Shown: positions 34,773-64,000 of the stretch, piece by piece
How the letters are laid out: the number at the start of each line of letters is the position of its first letter
Position numbering within the stretch: the stretch's first letter is position 1
Assembly (NCBI RefSeq): GCF_010389155.1
Contig: NC_057765.1
Coordinates: forward strand, 42,613,559-42,677,558
Direction: 5' to 3'
From: Erigeron canadensis
Taxonomy: Eukaryota; Streptophyta; Magnoliopsida; Asterales; Asteraceae
DNA: 64,000 nt
Made by a program: the position numbers and the translations under genes
Notes under the pieces: generated by a model
What the model saw: the letters and a program-made list of their open reading frames with translations, nothing else
What the model was told of the DNA's origin: nothing
Databases searched by the model: none

Positions 34773-36611
34773 CAATTAACAATAAGCTTGATACAAAATA
34801 CATATTAAAGACTTTCAATTGTAAACTTAATAGACAAATATACAAGAATATAACCGTGAAAAGCTTTTCTAATTAAACATAACACAAATAATAATTGAGG
34901 AAGTTAAATTAAAAATTGAATTAAATATACAAGTTAGATGGAAAAAAAAAAAGAGGCGTCTTTTCCACTTTACCCACAATTAACGTGGACCTCACTTGGA
35001 ACAAAAATTTTTTTTTCATAGAGTATGTATTATGCATATTTATTCATGGATATCCAATACAGATTGTGTAACATGATTACAAAAATAATACATTTAATAA
35101 AATTAAAAATGTTACCATATTTAAAATAGTCAAAGTTGACTTTTTATTTCAATGGTTAAGATTAAGTTGTGTTTTATTTTCAATGGTTTTGATTAAAAGT
35201 TATATTTATTTTTTTCTCTTAGTTCTACCAACAATATATATATATGTATATATATCATTATCAGTTAATGTAAAGCATGGTTTGTGTATTGTATCCATGT
35301 TTCTCTTCGATGCTTAAGCTTGATAGTATACTTTTAACATGTAAAATTAATAGAAACTCACATAAGAAATATTACATTAATGTTCAATAGTTCTTGGTAG
35401 TGGTAAACGTAGTTTGGACTTTGGAGTGATGGGTTGAAATCTAAAACGCGTTTTGGAAGTTTGGTTAAATAAAACGAAGTAATTATCAAGAAGTCTTGAC
35501 ATTAAAAGGTTACCATATATAGAATAGGCAAATTTGACTTTTAGTTTAGATGGTTGAGATTTATTTGTTTATTAATTTCAATGGCTAAGATCATGTTACA
35601 AATATATTTTTTTTCCAACGGAACCATAAATATATATAATATAATATAATTAGGTTCTCTACCATGAGACCTACACTCACTGAAATCCATCCAGAAATCA
35701 TTACACCGACCTTTATTCCCTGTTACTCCCCCATCCAGACGTCATCCTTTTCTTCCTTTCTCTCTCTCTCTCTCAAATATATTTTTTGTTTTTTGAACAG
35801 ATTTTTTGTATTCCTTTTTGAGTTATGCAACTACTTCAAATTTGCCTCTCGCACGTTTCGAACCCATTCCCCACAAAGCAGAAACCCAAATGGCAAATTT
35901 TCTCTTTCACGGTTCGAACAGATATTTTGATAGTGGGCCAGGCATCTGATAAGCCCACTCTATTTTTAATTTATGTAATTGGCCCAATACAGAAGATGAT
36001 CAAAATTAACAAGAATGGATAAAAATAAAATAAAGAGCAACTTGATTCAGAGGTAAAAAAGATCGAGTATGATGCAAAAGTATTTGGAATTCATTGTTTT
36101 ATATGGTAATAAAATTAAGGTTTCTTTTTAGCTTTTATAATTGCTATTCGAAAGAGACCACATGTACATCATAATTATTATTATATATGTCGAGGCCATT
36201 GTTGTGTTGTGGCACACAAACAAGTTACTAATCGAGCAGTAACTTTCATGGTGCAACCATTCGTGACATGCACCACAAGTTGGAATATGGTGCTGTCACA
36301 TAATGATGTGGCTACTATTAAATCTGCATAAAATCACGTCTAACATATTACTAGCTACATGACTATGAAAGTACTCAAGAGTAAAACTGTTCAAGAAACA
36401 AAAACAACTCTAACCATAATCATGTAGTACCCAATAACAGCACATATCAATGATATTGCAAGTGCAAAATCCAGAATTCTACCAACGAAAACCTCAGTTT
36501 ATACACAGATAACCAAATCCGCCAAGAATTACACGAACTAGGACAAAATTTAACAGATGCAAATCTTTGAACTCACCTATGTTGTCACCTGATCACGAAT
36601 TTCCAACATCT
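33429..36611. other. Intergenic DNA downstream of eIF2-alpha
   Basis: No gene is supported. It contains microsatellites ((AT)n then (AG)n at about 33764-33812; (TA)n at about 34723-34769) and a two-copy tandem repeat at about 33939-34680. The last few hundred bases before 36612 should hold the 3' UTR of eIF2-alpha. Confidence 0.55.
33939..34680. repeat. Two-copy tandem repeat, unit about 370 bases
   Basis: Both units begin with a GGTGTCGGGTTGAC-like phrase, continue with AACATTTTAAATTT and ACCCACCAACTCATTTGATC-like phrases, and end with GGGTTAAGTATTTTTAACCC and TATAATTATATTATA. Divergence is visible, roughly 15-20 percent by eye. It is rich in ACCCG/CGGGT, giving internal inverted repeats. 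Confidence 0.7.
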
Positions 36612-39600
36612 CTAGTCTTCAATCCCAAAGGAACTTATGCTTTCCAAATCAACAAGGCCCATGCCTGTATCTTCTTCCCCCCCACTATCTTCATCACGAC
36701 TAACCTCTGCCTTTTGAAGTTCAGAATAAGCTTTCTGTTCTGTAAGCAGTTTGTCCCCTTGTTCACTAACCTGAAACAACCAAACCATCATAACTTTTAG
36801 CCAAAAAAAAAAGTCAACCTGTATGTGGGATGAAAATGATTAAATGCGTACTGCTCGAGGTGACTCTTTTATGATAAGTTTGCCTCTATGCCCCTCTATT
36901 GAATTCATGCAAGCAGCAGCCGCTTGATTAAGAATTTTGATCCCTTGTTCCTGTACAAACCCACAAAAACTCCATCAACAATATCTGATAACACCGTATT
37001 GCAATACTAAAATGAAGCAGAGATTATAAGATTATTCATAAGATAATCCCATTGATGCTAGATACCTTGGCTAGAGTCAGAGTAATAATAACATATAAAG
37101 GTGCAGCAACCAATTTCATCTTCACTGGGCACTCCTTGGTGCTGACCGCTTCAGCTTTTCGCATGGCTTCCTGTTACCACAAACAACTCTTCAAACTTCG
37201 GCAGTTTTTATGTCAAGTACAACACAATTCCATATTTTGAGAATAAAACCTTAATGTGGAAGACGCCGTCATACTCAAAACATGTCATCTCGATATAAGC
37301 GCATAGATTTACTGGTTTTGGAGTCATTTGTCTTCTAATCTTTCTAACCAGAGCCTCTTTCACTTCCTCTGATATGGCAGGAACCACCTTAATCACCTAC
37401 AAAATCAGAAAAAAAAAAAAAAAACTAGCTGGTTTACTATGATCACCATAGTCATTGGTCAATAGCCTCATCTTGCACAACTAACTACCTGCCTCCCATC
37501 TGCACCAATTGTTCTAAGTTCACGAGTCAATGGCTTAAGCACAGAATCAGGATCATTAACAATACATTTGAATGCCTGCAAACAGCAAGGGAAACTGTTA
37601 ACGTACATAACTGTACACAAATAAGATCAAAGCTTTACAAGTCATAAGATATCTAACCTCAAATGCATGACCATACTTTCGGTATAAAGGCCAGCCAACA
37701 TGAATGTACAAATCCTGTCATACATTATTTGTATTTTATAAGGCCTTGTGTCAAATAAAATAGCAACACGTATAGATATTAAATAAGCACAGAACCAGAA
37801 AACAGAGAGATAAAGTAATAAAACAAATAAAGGACTACGATATTTTCAACGGTGACCAATTCACAAAAACCAATAAACAGGGGAAAGAATATGAAAAAAC
37901 ATGCACCTCTCGTCCTCCCAAATGAAGAAGCATATTCTAATTAATTTTTTTAGGAAGGCAATTATCTCACACGATTCCAAAAATATTACATTTGTCCAAC
38001 ATTGGCCTAGAACCCACAACCTATTGGTTAATGGGTCATCAAGCCATATTCTGATAGTAACAAATCTGCTAAACTTTTCAAACATCGATTAACGATTCGT
38101 GTGAAAGGGAAACACTATCACGTATGACGCTGAAATTATTGGTCTTCAAAAAATTCTGATATGCTGTAAGTTCTACCTAATGGTTTGGGACGAGTATACT
38201 AGCATTTGGGATTATATGATATACACTGTACTTGGCATATAAAAAGGAAGCACGATCCCAACAGTTCAAGGTCCCTATGTTTGTATCTCATGGAGAATTG
38301 GAAGTTGGACTCTTGTACTCTTCACAAATGTGTTATACTAACATCAATAATGAAGATAAAAACATACAAGAGCCAAAAATAAATGAAGTAGTAAATTGTC
38401 AATTTAAAATTCTACTTCAAATTCTATATCAGGAGTTATTTTAATCATAGCCTCCCTGTTTTTCCCTGACATTTTATCGTTTCTTACCTTTTCTAACTTT
38501 AAGTCTGAACTACAGCAAATAATATACATGAGTAGCATATTAGCAACAACTAAAAGTATGGTGATTCTACGACACCCATAGTCACAATCTCCAGCCCTCA
38601 CAAAGATCTATAGTTGCCAACAATGATGAAAACATCTCTTATAAACTTGTGCACCTACAATGCAGGAAGCAAATCCATAACATTAATCTCTCGATGCCAC
38701 TCATGTGGTTGGTGTTTGAAACATCTATACAGATCCTTAATAGACCAAATATTATATCATTCAAGCAAAGGTTCACTGGATAAGATAACATTGATTCTTA
38801 GAAGTTAGAACCATATACATAAAGCCTCTTGAATTTGACTGACTGAAATGAAGAGCAAGGGGATATTCGCCGAATTTATTGAGAACTGATTCAACAAAAT
38901 GAACTTGAACTGAATAAATTACTAAAACAGTAAAACATTACAGATCAAGTCAAACCCAATTTAGACCCAGCTGATTACACTCATAACTATTTGTGTTGTG
39001 CCAAACTGTCAACCTTTTTCTTCAAGTTTTATTAATCCAAACATCAACAAATTTTCGTCATATATTACTCACAATTAACATCTGTCAGCTATGCAATTTT
39101 TCGATACAAGCTAAATACTGATAATATTCTAGTAAGCATGATCATAAAATTTAACAAGTACATAAAAGATGGTAACACGAGTATCATACTACCACAAGCT
39201 TAATGCCCCCTACAACATTCACCGGCTATTGTATCGCAACATCGTTTCATACAGGCTAAATTTTAGGACCATAAACATAGAGACTCTTAAATCTCACTGG
39301 TCTAATTTGATAGAAAGGATATCTGTCCAACTTATCTCAGTAGAAATCACAAAATTACTGTCATGAATCTAAACAAGTTATCACTTGATGTATAAGACAT
39401 TTATACAGATACTCCATAGTGCAACATCTCAATGCCAGAATCAACACTCGATATCATAAGTCACAACTCACAACATTTATTGAGATAACTTGTCACAACT
39501 CAAAACACTCGATATCACAACTCACAACTCACAACACTCGATAACCTGCTATAGCCTTTTAAATTTCATCGTCCTACATTCATGAAAACGCATACTTAAC

Positions 39601-40061
39601 CGATTCAGTTCTTAAAACACAAAAAAAAACCGTCAGAAAATATGCAAAAGTTCAACAAACTAAACCTGATGCACTTTCGGTTACTAATACATCGTAGATC
39701 AAATGAGAAGTAATTGCATCATCATTACGTGTTCATCGAAAAATTCTCGTTACATCTTAGAAAAACCTGCTATCAACTATAAAACTATGCATCACAGCTT
39801 AAAGTTATCTATATAAATATCGATATAATAAGATTATAGTAAAGCAACTATGAATGTTGAATCGAGAATACGCAAAAGTTCAACAAACTAAACCTGATGC
39901 ATTTTCAATTACTAACGCATCGATCGTAGATCAAATGTGAAACTAGCTTACATATGTGTTCAAATCAGAACTAATTGCATTATTAATATGTGTTCATCGA
40001 TAAATTCTCGTAACATCTACTAATAACATGATAGCAACTACGAATCTATGCACCACAGCTT

Positions 40062-40098
<37 letters not shown>

Positions 40099-40529
40099 AA
40101 GCATGATTATAATAAAGTGTAACTTTAGATCAGAAAACTTACCTCGAGATCAATTTTCATAGTTTCAGAAACGTGACGCATAATCGAATGCACTAGCTTG
40201 CTCTTAGCATATCTCTCTTCACAAACTTGTTTATCCTCTTCAGTTAATTGTTTTTTGCTCAAATCAATATAACCTTTGTCAGCATCAACACGAAGAACTA
40301 TAGCAGGTTCGATACGACCGACTTTGAGTAGGCCTCCAACACTTCGAATACGGCGTCGCGAGAGATCCGATAACATGATCATACCTTCAATGTTGTTGTA
40401 TTCCAGTAAAGCCACGTGAGTTGCTACATCGAGAATTTCTTTTACCTGAATCATCACCGGAATATCTACCTCCGGGAAACGAGCTTCATACATCCGACAA
40501 CCGGAATTCGGAGGAGAGATTTTTGACAT
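36612..40529 (-). CDS. eIF2-alpha (EIF2S1-type): Translation initiation factor eIF2 subunit alpha
   Basis: Seven exons join in frame: 40143-40529, 37658-37714, 37489-37575, 37250-37396, 37066-37170, 36852-36950 and 36612-36770. Every exon is a multiple of three, every intron is GT-AG, and the product is 346 residues, the family's usual size. The protein is a subunit of eIF2, which carries initiator Met-tRNA to the 40S ribosome. The S1 domain covers about residues 16-90. SDLSRRRIRS holds the regulatory serine at residue 57 (Ser51 of the mature human protein), the site phosphorylated by GCN2. A helical domain and an alpha/beta C-terminal domain follow, with the tail rich in Glu/Asp. Intron 1 is 2.4 kb. 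The start is the first ATG before SKISPPNSGCRMYEARFPEV. The GCN2 gene lies 2.56 kb upstream on the same strand. Confidence 0.95.
39640..40060. repeat. Diverged tandem duplication in eIF2-alpha intron 1
   Basis: A unit of about 230 bases occurs twice. Landmarks are CAAAAGTTCAACAAACTAAA at 39643 and 39874, GTGTTCATCGA at about 39729 and 39990, and CTATGCA(T/C)CACAGCTTA further on. An (AC)n(AT)n microsatellite follows at about 40062-40098, close to the exon 1 donor. Confidence 0.65.
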
Positions 40530-43088
40530 TTTTACATTTGAAAAAAGGAAAAAGAAGAATGCTTTAGCTCTCGAGTAGTGAAGGTGAGAGGTGAGTGTGA
40601 AATTCCTATTTATAGTGGCGATGAGATGAAAGTAAATTTGGGGGTAACATGGATGTATGAAAAAAAATATATAAAATATATATATAAAATACTCCGTAAG
40701 GAGCAAGTAATCAACATCAACTATCGTTCTTTTTTTTTTTTTTGTCAAGTCTATAAATTGGTTAAAAGGTAGACACTTTTATCTTTACTTGATTATTTTC
40801 AGATTTGTGACATGTCTCTCCTGGTAAAGTGAATGTTTCACAAAAGAGCGAAATTATCAAAAAATTCAAAACCATTCCAATATCTTGATGACGATAATAT
40901 TAAGTATTGATTTCGACTACAAGATAATGTTTACTAACACCAGATGTTAATCTCTTACGAATCGAGTCGGATTATATAAAAAACCAACGACTCTTTGGGC
41001 GACTCTTATTTGCTCCCGACTTTTACGAGCCTGCGTCAAAACGAGTCGCAAACTTGTTCAAGTCATTAGAAAAACAATGAAACAATTATTGTTGTAGTTT
41101 ATAGTTATGATGCCTATATATTATAAATTATTATTATTTTATTATTATATTATATATTTACTTATGGCTTCATCATTTTGAATATTTTATATGTAATTGT
41201 GATTCTTATTTTGAATATGGAAATAAATTGTAAGTCTATGGCTCAAGCTTATTGAATATAGAATATTTGGGACTTTGAGTAATGTATTAAGATAATCAAT
41301 ATATATATTGTTTTTAAATATATCACGTATATTTTAATTATATAATATAATATATTACTGTATATCATGTCACATATATAAATGTTTTGACTCTTACAAA
41401 TCGGGTACGTTCCGAGTAAGAAGTCTAGCCAAAAATCACAAGTCAACAAGTATGACTAACACTGTAAATTTTGTAAACAATTTGTCTTCTTTAAAAACAA
41501 AAATAGTTTACTTTCCGTGCGACAACTATAGTAAATAATTTTAACTTCATGATAGTAAGATTTAAAACAAGAAATATATAAATGTTGGCTTTTCTTTATC
41601 GACTCATTGATGGGAGTTAGCCAAAATTTAGACCAAAATTTGATAATTTTAATTCATTTCAACAAAAATATACTCATTCCAAATGGTAACTAGCTTCTTT
41701 AAAAAGAAAAAAAATCTTACAAGTTTCCTTTAAAAAATCTATTATGCGCATGAACTCCTTATATATATTTGTTTATTTTAATCTTTTTTCCTAAAATAAC
41801 TATTGTGGTTAATATTAAATCTAGCCAATTGCAAGAAAATAATTTTCCTATGGTAGAGTTTTTTTTTTATTATTTTTTTAACAGCAGTGGTGATTAAACT
41901 CAACGGCATGCCTCTTCATTGTCCGGTAAAGATCGACCACGTCACCAACATAGTCAATCCGAGGGCATAACTAAACTCTTGGATGAATCTTATCTTTGAT
42001 TTAAAACCATTAGATCAACTTAATTATTTTATCTTTATAAATTACAATATTAATATTAGTACTTTCGTATGATTAGTCAAAACATATCATTCACATCTGT
42101 GGGTCTTCTAAATCAGTTTGATTTTAAGTTTAGAGGACTCTAAGCTATAAAATGGTATTAATTGTAGGTTACAAATAACTTCATTAAAAGCTCACATGGC
42201 CCATTTTCCACAATACAATTCATGTAAAACGAAATAAATTATTTCATTAGAAACTCATATGGCCCGTTTGGTTAACAGATTCTAAGAGAGCTGGATGAAA
42301 AAGAATAGAATTTCCTACCTTAACGGCTTAACCTAATGTGACAAAGAAAGAAATCCAAATTATTTTCAATCAAATTCTAATAATTTTTAAACCAAACGAC
42401 TCCTTAGTCTACCAAAATTATATTAAAAGAAGTAAACAATATTTAGTGAACCCAAAGCAACCGAACCATATTGTTCCTATAACCATGACAACCGAACCAG
42501 TATGTTCGGTTATCAATACCATATTGTTATGGCTATCAAACTAGTAGACTTGTGAAGAGATCAATACCATTTTGTTCCCATACCCAGGACAACTGAACCC
42601 AAAGCAAGCCTCATCATACATGCTCAATTGCTCAAACATAGCTAAAAGTTTGACTTTTGGCTCCAGGTCAAACTACTTTTCTATTAACTTCTTTATCTGA
42701 CCAAAAAAATCAAAACCAACTATGCAAAAGATTGTTGTATCATATGATCATGTACAATAACGAAACAAAATAAGTAGTATGGTCTAATAGTCAAAACTTG
42801 TTTGACTCGATACTGAGATCAAATGCATATCTAATATGATGAACATTACCAATAGACATTGGATCTTTCATCTGGCAATGCCTATCATCGCCCAGCACAA
42901 CAGGGGTTGCATTTGTCATAAAACTACATGAGCAAGGATTGTAAACCTAAGAAAAAGTTTCATGATATCGTATTTACTGGATGTACAGCATTCTAAACTT
43001 TGATCCGAGCTCCTTGGGTACAGCAACTAAAAACTGGTTGCCAAAAACTGCAAAATGTTGGTAGCTGTGACGTTGATTATCAGACTTA
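40530..43088. promoter_or_regulatory. Spacer between GCN2 stop and eIF2-alpha start
   Basis: This 2.56-kb spacer must hold the GCN2 3' UTR and terminator at its right end and the eIF2-alpha promoter and leader at its left end. No other gene is visible. A candidate MITE with GTTTGGTT-type ends lies at about 42262-42402 (GGCCCGTTTGGTTAAC ... AAACCAAACGACTCC), without a clear target duplication. Promoter elements cannot be assigned with confidence. Confidence 0.5.
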
Positions 43089-62223
<19,135 letters not shown>

Positions 62224-64000
62224 GTTGCTTTTGATTCTTTGAGGGTTGAATCTGTTCAATAAAACGGTAGCTCATGCCAATTGAGTGTATATGTATGTTG
62301 ATACAGCATATATGATTTTTTAGAGTAAAAAAGGGTTTAGAAGTGGAGTTACTGTTTCTCTCTATTTACTGCAAAAATATCTCCCACATGTGACGGTAAA
62401 TAGCGTGAATGGTTCTTTGTGGTTTAAGTTTTTACTTTTACTTTTTCATGTTGGTAAATTTAGGTGTCAGGATATAACCTTCGGCTTTAGATAAAGTGAA
62501 AATCAAACCATTTGTTTTTGTCTCCAAAGAATGTGAAAATCGAACCATTTGTTTTTGTTTCCAGAAATATGTTAAGTTGTTAACCACTTGATTCAGTTTT
62601 CATGATTTATAATTTGGTTAAATCAAAAAATCATTCTTATGATTAAAAACAGTTTAAACCAAAAAGAAAAATTCAAGTAAAATAATTATTCTTAAAGAAT
62701 GAAGTTGTATAAAGTTTTAAGTAAAATCTTTTTTCTTTCATGTCCCATAAACAAAGTCTGACTTCAATGTATTCATGGGTCAAGCAACTGCTTTTTGGCC
62801 CCAAAGTTACAAGATCCATGATTTTTGTATAACGGACTTCAAAATTATAATATTTGGGCTACAAGTTTATGAACAGTGCACATTATATTGTTTAGTTTTT
62901 ATATTACACATTACTAATTTGTGGACCGAACTTTTATTTTTTGTTCTTCTTTTAACTGCAAGCTACATTTTTGGTGACTAGCGAGAGGCAACAGCTAGCA
63001 TACTAAGTGACCATTGCACCAGTGACGAGCAAGAGGTGTTAACACCATAACACAGTAGCAGTTGTGGTTATTCATCGTAGCAGTTAGTACTATTTTTTTT
63101 TTACTTTGTATGCTAATTGCTAAATAAATAGGCCTTCAGAATCGATCTCGTTTAAGACCACCAAAAAGCTTAAGCCGACTATGCCCATCAGCCCATGAGT
63201 ATAGAGATCGTTAGTTTGATTTAGACATTAAAATGGGTTTTATTATTCTATAAACTAAAATAAAGCAAAAATCTAAAGAATTATAAAAATGAAACCCTGA
63301 CCATGACATGTTCTTATTTGTCCACGTGTTGGATTTCGTGTATGCATTACATGTTACTTTTTTATTTGTAATCAGGACATATGACAGTATTAAATAGGCA
63401 CAATTACTATTCATAACAATGCATATTAATAATCTTATACTATCTTATCATACCATTCTTATTATTTTTATGGAGAACTAATTCTTACTATATTACTATT
63501 CCTGCTATACTATTAACGGAAAACTAACGTTCACATAAGAAAAGTTTAACTATCAACCATCTAGGGCGACTAACGATGTTTTTCTTATATTTACTAACTA
63601 AAATTACAATCAATTATTATCATAATACTAAAAGTTCATGAATTCGTCCTTATAAATTATATTATTTATAATCTAGTTTCAAAATAATTACATATTAATT
63701 TAATGTTAATTATTTTATCTTATCGGATATACTAAAAACCTCACGTTGCCACATGATTTAGATTCAGTTTTAAAAGTAAAGTAATGGTGATATCTAAATT
63801 GGCCCTTACATTCAAATATATAATTCAAACAAGAAAGATAATTTATCAAAAATACTTTAATAAAATCATTGACAACATCTATCTTTTTAACTCCTAAATT
63901 AATTACACTATAATTTTTACATTAGTTACATTCACATAAATAACATACAATATTCCTTACCACAATCACAGCCGCTAATTATCCATGGTTGCCGTTATTA
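62224..64000. promoter_or_regulatory. GCN2 upstream region and intergenic DNA
   Basis: No gene is supported. The first few hundred bases must hold the GCN2 leader and promoter, reading leftward; a TTTCTCTCTATTTACT stretch near 62352 lies on the plus strand. A short repeated phrase (AACCATTTGTTTTTGT) occurs at 62506 and 62543. The remainder is AT-rich and featureless. Confidence 0.45.

Noticed and set aside
35664..36022. Open frames with CT-rich leader-like sequence
   Set aside because: No protein motif and compositional bias only; probably 3' flank of eIF2-alpha or an old repeat.

Overview
This is an AT-rich nuclear window from a flowering plant. The evidence is long intron-rich genes with GT-AG (and one GC-AG) splice sites, tRNA-derived SINEs, LTR retrotransposons and MITEs. 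An antisense coiled-coil ORF in a Ty3/gypsy fragment resembles proteins I associate with Asteraceae (inference, modest confidence).

Layout. 1-4052: intergenic, with a possible untranslated first exon of a leftward gene near 230-400. 4053-8018 (+): a five-exon gene for an unrecognised 421-residue basic plant protein, with a SINE in intron 1. 8019-15200: intergenic, with local tandem duplications and one GGCGGAAC-family element. 15765-18455 (+): an intact, intronless CRINKLY4/ACR4 receptor-like kinase. 18456-33430: a transposon-rich block. It holds two paralogous copies of an F-box-like gene fragment (one with a datable SINE, the other with a solo LTR that itself carries a hAT-like MITE), a Helitron-like element in tandem, a broken F-box/LRR gene, a gag-protease-only Ty3/gypsy fragment with an antisense ORF, and a Tourist-like MITE. 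36612-40529 (-): a complete seven-exon eIF2-alpha gene. 43089-62223 (-): a complete 29-exon GCN2 kinase gene. 62224-64000: intergenic.

How the genes relate. GCN2 phosphorylates eIF2-alpha during amino-acid starvation and other stresses. Here the kinase gene and its substrate gene lie head to tail on the same strand, about 2.56 kb apart. Both can be reconstructed exon by exon with every phase matching: 1214 residues for GCN2 and 346 for eIF2-alpha, with the catalytic residues and the target serine present.

The most unusual structure is in GCN2 intron 12. The two exons that follow it (13 and 14, carrying the hinge, HRD and DFG regions) were copied twice, once inverted and once direct, giving a direct-inverted-direct triplication. 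The two extra copies are decayed, and the same intron uses a GC donor. Intron 20 carries a young non-autonomous LTR element with an exact 5-bp target duplication.
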